A stretch of 13,100 nucleotides of DNA from UMGS172 sp045649545 (GTDB lineage Bacteria; Bacillota; Clostridia; Oscillospirales; Acutalibacteraceae): positions 1 through 13,100 of the forward strand of contig JAZRQE010000031.1 of assembly GCA_045649545.1 (NCBI GenBank), in the 5' to 3' direction. Under the pieces are notes generated by a model. That model saw nothing but the letters and a program-made list of their open reading frames with translations. It had not been told where the DNA came from and did no database searches. Position numbers and translations under genes: made by a program. Positions 6,233 through 12,969 of this stretch are shown here, one piece after another; position 1 is the stretch's first letter, and each line of letters opens with the position of its first letter.

Positions 6233-6652
6233 TTAAAAAGGTCTTGTATTATTCATAACACCTGCTGTAGCCCATGCAGAACGACGTTGCTTCAATTGAG
6301 GTTTAATCGAACGAACAAACGGGGTTTTCCCTGTTCCCTCATACATCATATTAACAGCGGCGGAAATGGCAGCGACTACCTCTTCATCCATCATCATGAC
6401 GGCGGCTGAAATAGCAGCTAAAACTTCATCGTCCTCCACCTCGTCAGCAGAGTTTTTGGCTAAAAGTTTATTTTTTTTTTCCTTTTTTACCTTATCTTTC
6501 TTTGGTTGACCGAAAAATTTAGTCATAACCAAACCAAATATATATATCACAAAAACAAGCAACACTAACATAGCAAAGACAATTATTACACCGCTTAATG
6601 TAATATTAATACCATAGTTTTTTAAATTTTCCAAAGCTTGAGTGCTAAACAT
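6233..6652 (-). CDS. OadG-like gamma subunit of the Na+-pump decarboxylase
   Basis: Gamma subunits are small one-helix membrane proteins that hold the decarboxylase complex together. This 139-residue protein has one membrane helix (about 17-42, with the SGVIIVFAMLVLLVFVIYIFG core), a lysine-rich stretch (51-62), an acidic stretch (70-76), and the family-like ending AWATAGVMNNTRPF. Residues 74-88 and 89-103 are a 15-residue tandem duplication (DDEVLAAISAAVMMM and DEEVVAAISAAVNMM). The ATG at 6652 is chosen because GAGG precedes it and the predicted transcript starts near 6693. An upstream in-frame TTG at 6697 would lie outside that transcript. An A10 run (6471-6480) lies in the lysine codons. 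It is first in the operon, 25 bp before the beta subunit. Confidence 0.9.
   Translation of the reverse strand: MFSTQALENLKNYGINITLSGVIIVFAMLVLLVFVIYIFGLVMTKFFGQPKKDKVKKEKKNKLLAKNSADEVEDDEVLAAISAAVMMMDEEVVAAISAAVNMMYEGTGKTPFVRSIKPQLKQRRSAWATAGVMNNTRPF
6344..6433 (-). repeat. 15-codon tandem duplication inside the gamma subunit gene
   Basis: Two adjacent 45-bp units (6389-6433 and 6344-6388) encode DDEVLAAISAAVMMM and DEEVVAAISAAVNMM: 12 of 15 residues are identical, but only 33 of 45 bases. The many synonymous changes mean the duplication is old or has been kept under selection at the protein level. Confidence 0.85.
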
Positions 6653-6699
6653 ACAAATCAACCTCTTCTTTAAGCAATATACACATAACAATTGCAAAT

Positions 6700-6728
6700 A
6701 TTATACTATACTTTTTCCGTAAATTCAA
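6700..6728 (-). promoter_or_regulatory. Sigma-A promoter of the Na+-pump operon
   Basis: On the minus strand, TTGAAT (-35, 6723-6728) and TATAAT (-10, 6700-6705) are separated by 17 bp. The predicted start is near 6693, giving a leader of about 40 nt to the gamma subunit ATG at 6652. Confidence 0.8.
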
Positions 6729-6757
6729 CATATATTTCCAAACTATTTCAATTTTTT

Positions 6758-6801
6758 AAATAAAAAATTACGCCCTAAACTAATAAGATTTAGGGCGTAA
6801 T
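6758..6801 (-). terminator. Intrinsic terminator of the ackA-galK operon
   Basis: A perfect 13-bp stem (ATTACGCCCTAAA at 6767-6779 with its complement at 6789-6801) encloses a 9-nt loop and is followed on the minus strand by TTTTTATTT. It lies 12 bp after the galactokinase-family stop and upstream of the next promoter, so it insulates the two operons. Confidence 0.92.
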
Positions 6802-6813
6802 AACTAAATTCAA

Positions 6814-8082
6814 TTATGCTTTAATTTCAGTGCCGCCAACCGGACGGATATTAAGAACATAGCAGGATTTTTCACCAAATACAGACTTCATTATATTAAG
6901 ATAATTTTGGAGTAAATCGTCAGGTACAAATGCTTGAATAGTACCCGCAAATCCACCACCATGAACACGGTATGCTCCCCTATGCTCTAACGCCTTAGAA
7001 GCCAAAGCCAACGCTAAAGATAACCCCTGTTCCTGTGCATTAGAAGGAGAATAAACATTTTGCAAAAACTGGAACGATGAACGACCGGAATTTTTAGAGA
7101 TTTTTAAGAAATCCTCAAATCTTCCTGTCTTTAATGCAAGCTTTTCATCAATAGCACGCTGATTATCGTTAAAGAAGTGAATTGCACGAAGCACTGCTCT
7201 GTCACCCACTGCTTTACGAAGTTCTGCTAATGATGAGTAGAACTCGTCAGTGTCAACCTCACGTAAAACTTTCTTACCGAAGAACTCTGAAACTGCACGG
7301 CACTCAATAGTGATATCAGCATAATCCTGAGTTAAATCAGCATGGTTACCGCCAGTATTAACTATAACAAGGTTATGTCCGTGAGCTTTAATATCAAAAG
7401 AAACCTTTTCAATTATCGGTTTTTCGGGATTATTAAAATCAATACCTGTAAAGCCACCAACAGAACTTGCCATTTGGTCCATAAGACCGCAGGGTTTACC
7501 AAAATATTTGTTTTCAGAACGTTGAGCGATTTTTGCAATTTCAACGGGGTCAACAGAGTTATCGTTGTAAAGTCCGCTTAAAATATTTCCAATAAGTACT
7601 TCAAAAGCGGCAGATGAAGAAAGACCCGAACCCTTTAAAACATTGGATGTGGTATAAGCCTTGAAACCGCCGATTTTATATCCGTCAGCTTTAAACTCAC
7701 CGCACATACCGCGAATCAATGCTGATGCACGTCCAAACTCAGCCTCACTCGGTTCTAATTCATCAAGGTTAATTAAATCCTCGTCATAGCCTTCCGATTT
7801 AACTCTGACAAGTCCATCATCATCCGCGGCAACAACAGCGATAACATCCAAATCAACACTGCCTGCCAAGACGCAGCCGTGCTGATGATCGGTGTGGTTA
7901 CCACCGACTTCTGTACGTCCGGGAGCAGAAAAAAGTCTTACATTTTCCCTTTCACCGTAAATGTTCTCAAAATTATCGATAGCTTTACAATAACGAGCTT
8001 TAGCAGCTTCAACATCGCTGTAAAGCAACTTGAAACTATCATCAAATTTGCCATTTAAAATATCGTTTTTAATTGCAATCAT
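6814..8082 (-). CDS. galK: Galactokinase-family GHMP sugar kinase with variant sugar-binding motif
   Basis: Galactokinases phosphorylate galactose at C1 with ATP, the first Leloir step. This 422-residue protein has the three GHMP motifs: the N-terminal sugar motif APGRTEVGGNHTDHQHG (53-69), the ATP loop GSGLSSSAA (151-159), and C-terminal HGGGFAGT (374-381). The catalytic Asp is Asp202 in CGLMDQMASS, and Arg56 matches the conserved arginine. The signature departs from the classical GRxNLIGEHxDY: it reads GGNHTDH, with Asn62 where the sugar-O6-contacting Glu is usual, and His-Gln in place of Tyr-Asn. This variant may alter specificity, so the exact substrate is uncertain. The start is the ATG at 8082, with GGAG 8 nt upstream; a TTG two codons earlier is less likely. 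The gene lies 17 bp after ackA, so the two are probably co-transcribed. Confidence 0.88.
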   Translation of the reverse strand: MIAIKNDILNGKFDDSFKLLYSDVEAAKARYCKAIDNFENIYGERENVRLFSAPGRTEVGGNHTDHQHGCVLAGSVDLDVIAVVAADDDGLVRVKSEGYDEDLINLDELEPSEAEFGRASALIRGMCGEFKADGYKIGGFKAYTTSNVLKGSGLSSSAAFEVLIGNILSGLYNDNSVDPVEIAKIAQRSENKYFGKPCGLMDQMASSVGGFTGIDFNNPEKPIIEKVSFDIKAHGHNLVIVNTGGNHADLTQDYADITIECRAVSEFFGKKVLREVDTDEFYSSLAELRKAVGDRAVLRAIHFFNDNQRAIDEKLALKTGRFEDFLKISKNSGRSSFQFLQNVYSPSNAQEQGLSLALALASKALEHRGAYRVHGGGFAGTIQAFVPDDLLQNYLNIMKSVFGEKSCYVLNIRPVGGTEIKA

Positions 8083-8099
8083 AAACAATTCTCCAAAAA

Positions 8100-9302
8100 T
8101 TATTTTCCGGTAACAAGAGCCAAAGTATCCTTTGCAATAGCCAATTCCTCATTTGTTGGAATGACATAAACCTTAACCTTAGAATCAGGAGTTGAAATTT
8201 CAACCTCTTGACCGCGGATATGATTCTTTTCCTCGTCAATCTTAACGCCCATATACTCAAAATGTTTACAAACTTCAGTGCGAAGTACAGGGTCATTTTC
8301 GCCGATACCTGCAGTGAATACAATTGCATCAGTACCGTTCATTGCAGCAATATAAGAACCTACAAACTTTGCAATTTGATAACGCTGAATATCGTTTGCC
8401 AAAGCTGCTCTGTGGTTACCGTCTGCTGCGGCGGCAGAAACATCACGGTTATCACTTGAAACACCCGAAATACCTAAAAGACCTGATTTTTTGTTGCATA
8501 TATCGGAAATTTGGTCCGCAGTCAAATTCTCTTTATTAGCAATATAGGTCAATGCAGAGGGGTCAACACCGCCGCTACGTGTACCCATAATAAAGCCGTC
8601 AAGCGGAGTAAAGCCCATAGAGGTATCAACACACTCACCCTTATCTACAGCGGTAATGGATGCACCGTTACCGATATGGCAGGTAACAATTTTAACCTCA
8701 CTCTTATCTTTGCCCATAATTTTAGCACAACGCTCTGCAACAAATTTATGAGAAGTACCATGCATACCGTAACGACGAACTGCATACTTTTCAAAATACT
8801 CATACGGCAAACCGAAAATATAAGCCTTTTCGGGCATTGTCTGGTGGAAAGCTGTATCAAACACAGCTACCTGCGGAACATCCTTGCCGAAAGTTTTAGT
8901 ACAAGCTACAATACCAAGGTAGTTAGGATAGTTGTGAAGCGGTGCTAACTCTTTTAATTCATTAATTTTTTCGGCCACAGCATCGTCAATTAAGCAAGAT
9001 TTATTAAAGAAAGTACCTCCGTGAACAACACGGTGACCAATAGCACCGATTTCCTTCGGTGAGCTGATAACCTTTGCATCACTTTCGGTTAAAGCAAACA
9101 TCAATGCCTCAAAAGCCTCTGCATGAGAAGGCATATTGATTTTAGCAGTATAAACTCTGCCGTCGCCTGCTTTGTGGCTGATATTACTGTCATTAAGACC
9201 GATTTTATCGCAAAGACCTTTTGCGATAACCTGTTCATTATCCATATCAATCAATTGATACTTTAATGATGAACTACCTGCATTTGCTACAAGAATTTTC
9301 AT
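8100..9302 (-). CDS. ackA: Acetate kinase
   Basis: AckA interconverts acetyl phosphate plus ADP with acetate plus ATP, the substrate-level ATP step of acetate fermentation, or acetate activation in reverse. The 400-residue length is standard. Residues known from the Methanosarcina enzyme are all present: Asn7 (VANAGSSSLK), Arg91 (GHRVVHGG), His123 (PLHN), Asp149 (VFDTAFHQTMP), His181 (GMHGTSHK), Arg242 (GTRSGGVDP) and Glu385 (IPTNEELAIA). The nucleotide-binding CHIGNGASITAV (208-219) is intact. The ATG at 9302 has a strong GGGAGGAAG site (9311-9316 core). No phosphotransacetylase gene is in the window; the next gene in the operon is instead the galactokinase-family gene. Transcription is leftward from a promoter at 9387-9415. 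Confidence 0.98.
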   Translation of the reverse strand: MKILVANAGSSSLKYQLIDMDNEQVIAKGLCDKIGLNDSNISHKAGDGRVYTAKINMPSHAEAFEALMFALTESDAKVISSPKEIGAIGHRVVHGGTFFNKSCLIDDAVAEKINELKELAPLHNYPNYLGIVACTKTFGKDVPQVAVFDTAFHQTMPEKAYIFGLPYEYFEKYAVRRYGMHGTSHKFVAERCAKIMGKDKSEVKIVTCHIGNGASITAVDKGECVDTSMGFTPLDGFIMGTRSGGVDPSALTYIANKENLTADQISDICNKKSGLLGISGVSSDNRDVSAAAADGNHRAALANDIQRYQIAKFVGSYIAAMNGTDAIVFTAGIGENDPVLRTEVCKHFEYMGVKIDEEKNHIRGQEVEISTPDSKVKVYVIPTNEELAIAKDTLALVTGK

Positions 9303-9333
9303 AGAAACTTCCTCCCAAGATTATGTTTCGGTA

Positions 9334-9362
9334 TTGCAATCCGATTAAGATTATTGTAATAT
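9334..9362 (+). promoter_or_regulatory. Candidate promoter of tmcAL
   Basis: TTGCAA (9334-9339) and TAATAT (9357-9362) are spaced by 17 bp on the plus strand. The predicted start is near 9369, about 72 nt upstream of the tmcAL ATG. The hexamers are weaker than those of the other promoters in this window and the region is AT-rich, so this call is tentative. Confidence 0.35.
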
Positions 9363-9386
9363 ATTAAGTATATTAACTAAGTATTA

Positions 9387-9415
9387 ATGATACAACATTA
9401 GATGTGATTTTTCAA
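9387..9415 (-). promoter_or_regulatory. Sigma-A promoter of ackA-galK
   Basis: On the minus strand, TTGAAA (-35, 9410-9415) and TATCAT (-10, 9387-9392) are 17 bp apart. The predicted start is near 9380, giving a leader of about 78 nt to ackA. No terminator-antiterminator pair is evident in that leader. Confidence 0.7.
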
Positions 9416-9440
9416 GTCAATTTTGAAAGAATGTGAGAAA

Positions 9441-10616
9441 ATGAAGATTACCGGTATTGTTGCAGAATACAACCCATTTCATAACGGGCATAAATACCTA
9501 ATTGACGAAGCGCGTAAACGCGGTGCTGAAGCCATTATTGCCGTTATGAGCGGTAATTTTGTGCAACGTGGTGATACTGCAATTATTTCCAAATTCCTAA
9601 GAACTAAACAAGCATTAGAATGTGGCGTTGATTTAGTAGTTGAGCTTCCTACCTATTGGGCTATGGCAACAGCACAAAAATTTAGTTTAGGTGCAATCCA
9701 AATATTGGAAAACATTGGCATTGATACTCTTATCTTCGGCAGTGAATGCGGTGATATTGAAAGAATTATGAAAACCGCTTACTGTGTACGCTCTAAAGAA
9801 TTTTCAAACGAAATGCGTGAACAGCTTGATTTAGGGATTACACCTGCTAAAGCGCGCGAAACCGCCGTTGAAAAGCTTTGCGGTAACGGCGAACTGTTGC
9901 GTTCACCTAACGACACTTTGGCTGTTGAATACGTTTCTGCGGCAAAATCGCTTAACTCAAAAATGAAATTTGTTGCAGTAAAGCGTCAAGGTGTCGAACA
10001 CGACAGTACTGACACTGACGGTAAGTTTTGCTCGGCAAGTACCTTACGCGAAATGATATTATCCGGTAAAATTGAACGCGCATCAAGATATATGCCCGAA
10101 AAGGCTTATGAAATTCTCAAAACTGCATACGATGACGGCAAAATATCGGATTTAAAAATTCTTGAAACTACAATTCTTTCGACCTTAAGAACCACACCAA
10201 AGGAAGACTACAAAGCACTTCCCGACATCAGTGAAGGTATCGAAAACCGATTGTTTTCGGCAGCACGAATGGGCAGGAATATGACTGAACTTTTAGAATA
10301 TGCCGCAACAAAACGGTATACCAATGCCCGACTTCGTCGACTTGTGCTTTCGGCATTCTTAAAGGCAAAAGCATCTGAAATCCCAGAAACGGTACCTTAC
10401 ATCAGGGTTTTAGGTTGTAACGCAATCGGTGCTGAAGTGCTTAAAACCGCACGTGAAAACTCCAAAATTCCGGTAATTATGCGGTCAACAGCATTAAAAG
10501 GCAACCCAACCTTCGAGTTTGATGTTAAATCAAGTGACATTTACGCACTATCGCAAATCAACCCCGACCAATGCGGACAAGAATATACAAACGGGGTTAT
10601 TGTTAAAAAAGATTAA
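9441..10616 (+). CDS. tmcAL: tRNA(Met) cytidine acetate ligase (YlbM family)
   Basis: TmcAL forms N4-acetylcytidine at wobble base 34 of elongator tRNA(Met). It activates acetate directly with ATP to acetyl-adenylate, unlike the acetyl-CoA-dependent TmcA. The 391-residue protein starts MKITGIVAEYNPFHNGHKYLI, with the nucleotidyltransferase HIGH-like element at 14-17. It has MSGNFVQRGD (36-45), the LPTYWA region (69-74), SPNDTLAVEY (155-164), SASTLRE (198-204) and the basic TNARLRRL (294-301), all typical of the family. The ATG at 9441 fits the family N-terminus; a TTG at 9423 would add six residues. The ribosome site (GTGAG) is weak. It is divergent from ackA, and its stop overlaps the uvrC stop on the other strand by 4 bp. 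The nucleotidyltransferase fold alone could suggest an adenylyltransferase, but the whole-length match argues for TmcAL. Confidence 0.93.
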   Translation: MKITGIVAEYNPFHNGHKYLIDEARKRGAEAIIAVMSGNFVQRGDTAIISKFLRTKQALECGVDLVVELPTYWAMATAQKFSLGAIQILENIGIDTLIFGSECGDIERIMKTAYCVRSKEFSNEMREQLDLGITPAKARETAVEKLCGNGELLRSPNDTLAVEYVSAAKSLNSKMKFVAVKRQGVEHDSTDTDGKFCSASTLREMILSGKIERASRYMPEKAYEILKTAYDDGKISDLKILETTILSTLRTTPKEDYKALPDISEGIENRLFSAARMGRNMTELLEYAATKRYTNARLRRLVLSAFLKAKASEIPETVPYIRVLGCNAIGAEVLKTARENSKIPVIMRSTALKGNPTFEFDVKSSDIYALSQINPDQCGQEYTNGVIVKKD

Positions 10617-12442
10617 TCGAATTTCAAATATTCAACTATTTTTTCAGCCGTTTTTTGAGGTATACCCAACTTGGTGATTTCCTCTAAAGAAGCGGCTGAT
10701 AATTTTTTTATTGTTTTAAAGTGAAATAAGAGTTTTTTAGCGGTCACCTCACCCACACCCTCAATCTCGCACAATTTTAAAACGTTAGTGTTTTTAGAGC
10801 GTGTTTTACGGTGGTAACCTATTGCAAAACGGTGAACTTCTTCTTGAATGATAGAAACAAGCGTATATGCACTGCGATTTGCCTTTATCGCAATCTCGCC
10901 GCCGTCACCTGTGACTGCACGGGTTTTATGCTTTGAGTCTTTAACCATACCAAAGACAGGCACGTCAATACCCATTCTATTTAAAACTTCGGTTACGGCA
11001 GAAAGCTGACCTTTACCGCCGTCCAATAAAATCAAATCAGGCAATCTTCCGAAACCGTCGGCGGTTTCGGCTTTTTTATATTCATTAAAACGTCGTTCAA
11101 TAACCTCTGCCAAAGACCTGAAATCGTCCTGACCGGAAAAACCCTTAATTTTGAATTTTTTATAGTCCTGCTTATAAGGTTTACCGTCCTTAAAAACCAC
11201 CATTCCGGCAACGTTGTCCTCACCGGCAGTGTTAGAAATATCGTAAGACTCAATAAACTTTGGCGGTTTACTTAGTCCCAATAGACGTGCCAATTCATCA
11301 AGTCCCGCCGTTTGACCGATATGCCGGCCTAAATGCTTTGCCAAGCGTTCGCTCGCATTATTACGGCACATTGTAACCAACTGCTCTTGATTTCCCCTTT
11401 CAGGAACAGCAATAGCAACATTTGTACCCCGTTTTTCAGAGAGCCATTTTTCAAGCAGTTCTTTATCCTCGACCTCGCCGTCAACGGCAACTCTTGGCGG
11501 GATATTATCACGCATTGAATAGTATTGCATTATAAATTGACTTCGAGCATTAGCCAAATCGGAGACCGAATCTATGATAAATTCTTGACGGTCGGTTAAG
11601 TTCCCATCCGAAAACCTAAAAACCTCAAAGCAAGCATTAGAATCTGACTGAGCTAACGCAATAATATCCTGCCTTTTATAGATTGAACTGTAAATTTTCT
11701 GCCTCTCGCTTATACGTTCGATTGCAGAAATTCTGTCCCTAATAGCGGCAGCCTTTTCAAACTGTAGATTTTCGGCTGCAATTTCCATCTCGGCTTTAAG
11801 TACGGCTATCGATTTACCTGCACCGCCCTTTAAAAACTCAACAGCCTGACGTACTGAATCTCGGTATTCTTCGGCTGAAATTTTACCCGAACAAATACCG
11901 CAGCAATTTTTTATATGAAAATTTAAACAAGGACGGTTTTTGCGGTTAATGTCCCGAGGGAAAACCTTACTGCAATGAGGAAGTTTAAAAATTTTCAGCA
12001 CCTCATCTACCGTTTGGTTAACAACAAAACCAGACATATACGGGCCAATATACTCAGCATTTTTATCATCTTTATCAAATGATGCCGAAATGGTTGGATA
12101 CTCACCCTTTGTTATTTTAATATAATGATATCCCTTATCATCTTTCAGTAAAATATTGTATTTAGGTTTATGTTGTTTTATCAGCGAGCATTCCAGAATT
12201 AAAGCCTCAAACTCGCTGTCGCAAATGATATATTCAAAATCGTCAACACAAGAGACCATTTTTTTGACCTTGTCCGAGTGCTGATTACCACTGCCGAAGT
12301 ACTGCGAAACTCGATTTTTGAGTTTTTTCGCCTTACCGATATAAATAATCTCGCCCGATTTCGCGTGCATAATATAAACACCCGGCATAAGCGGTAAATC
12401 CATTGCCTTTTTACGAAGCCTTGACAATCTCTCGTCGGTCAT
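10613..12442 (-). CDS. uvrC: UvrABC excinuclease subunit C
   Basis: UvrC makes both incisions around bulky DNA lesions in nucleotide excision repair, after UvrA/UvrB damage loading. The 609-residue protein has the full order. An N-terminal GIY-YIG nuclease (about 17-96) carries GVYIM, YIGKAKKLKNRV with Arg44, and Glu84 in LECSLIKQHKPKYN. A Cys cluster for the Fe-S centre follows (Cys157, Cys172, Cys180, Cys184; spacing x7 and x3 as in E. coli). Next come a UvrB-binding UVR segment (about 210-244), the RNase-H-like 5' nuclease with Asp401 (ESYDISN), Asp440, Asp474 (LLDGGKGQL) and His537 (EEVHRFAI), and two C-terminal HhH elements (about 556-607). The ATG at 12442 has AAGGAGA 6 nt upstream. It follows the GNAT gene by 34 bp, probably in one operon. 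No terminator is seen downstream. Confidence 0.98.
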   Translation of the reverse strand: MTDERLSRLRKKAMDLPLMPGVYIMHAKSGEIIYIGKAKKLKNRVSQYFGSGNQHSDKVKKMVSCVDDFEYIICDSEFEALILECSLIKQHKPKYNILLKDDKGYHYIKITKGEYPTISASFDKDDKNAEYIGPYMSGFVVNQTVDEVLKIFKLPHCSKVFPRDINRKNRPCLNFHIKNCCGICSGKISAEEYRDSVRQAVEFLKGGAGKSIAVLKAEMEIAAENLQFEKAAAIRDRISAIERISERQKIYSSIYKRQDIIALAQSDSNACFEVFRFSDGNLTDRQEFIIDSVSDLANARSQFIMQYYSMRDNIPPRVAVDGEVEDKELLEKWLSEKRGTNVAIAVPERGNQEQLVTMCRNNASERLAKHLGRHIGQTAGLDELARLLGLSKPPKFIESYDISNTAGEDNVAGMVVFKDGKPYKQDYKKFKIKGFSGQDDFRSLAEVIERRFNEYKKAETADGFGRLPDLILLDGGKGQLSAVTEVLNRMGIDVPVFGMVKDSKHKTRAVTGDGGEIAIKANRSAYTLVSIIQEEVHRFAIGYHRKTRSKNTNVLKLCEIEGVGEVTAKKLLFHFKTIKKLSAASLEEITKLGIPQKTAEKIVEYLKFD

Positions 12443-12476
12443 TTTCGGTCTCCTTTCGTTAAAATTAAAATAAAAT

Positions 12477-12962
12477 TTATTTACTCAACTGATACGCTTT
12501 CATCCAGACACCGTGCGGTAAATACACCATTCCGCAGTATTTGAAACCGAGTTTTTTCAGTGCCGACTGCATTACATTATTATCAACGTGGGTATCAATT
12601 TTAATATTGTCTGAAAACTGCAAACAGTATTCAACAGCCGTCTTAAGTATACCCTTAACTCGACCTGAACCGGCAATTCTATGAATAACACCGTACGGTT
12701 TATCGTTTAACCACTGCCCGTCAATCTCAACATAGGTCGGGTCAATACCTAACGACCAAAAGAAAACACCTTCTACTGTTTCGTTTTCGGTTATAACCAA
12801 AAGACGTTGTTTTTCAATATCCTCCTTGATTAAATCGGGATACGGATAACCCAAGTCGCCCCACTGATGCGGGTTGCCGGTTTTAGCCATAAAAACACGG
12901 GCAATCTCGTAAATTTCCATTATTCGGTTGAAGTCTGACTCAATTGCTTTTCTGACTAACAT
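12477..12962 (-). CDS. GNAT-family N-acetyltransferase
   Basis: This 161-residue protein has the GNAT fold features. The N-terminal strand MLVRKAIESDFNRIMEIYEIAR is followed by a GNPHQWG element (29-35). The acetyl-CoA-binding motif A region is VIHRIAGSGRVKGI (92-105), and motif B is IDTHVDNNVMQSALKKLGF (122-140) followed by YCG. It should transfer an acetyl group from acetyl-CoA to an amine or amino terminus, but the acceptor cannot be told from sequence. The ATG at 12962 has GGAG 4 nt upstream; that site overlaps the TAG stop of the preceding membrane-protein gene, suggesting coupled translation. uvrC follows 34 bp later. A DNA-repair role is not implied by the position alone. Confidence 0.88.
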   Translation of the reverse strand: MLVRKAIESDFNRIMEIYEIARVFMAKTGNPHQWGDLGYPYPDLIKEDIEKQRLLVITENETVEGVFFWSLGIDPTYVEIDGQWLNDKPYGVIHRIAGSGRVKGILKTAVEYCLQFSDNIKIDTHVDNNVMQSALKKLGFKYCGMVYLPHGVWMKAYQLSK

Positions 12963-12969
12963 AATTCTC

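Noticed and set aside
6471..6480. The A10 tract as a sequencing error or a broken gene
   Set aside because: The frame as given runs through to a family-typical C-terminus, so the present length is correct. A length polymorphism remains possible and is listed as a finding.
8511..8948. A 145-codon open frame on the plus strand
   Set aside because: Antisense to ackA, whose catalytic motifs are intact across the same bases; no promoter or ribosome site supports it.
9441..10616. The HxGH nucleotidyltransferase motif as a coenzyme A or NAD adenylyltransferase
   Set aside because: The protein is more than twice the length of CoaD/NadD, and the SGNFVQRG, SPNDTLAVEY and SASTLR motifs fit the YlbM/TmcAL family.
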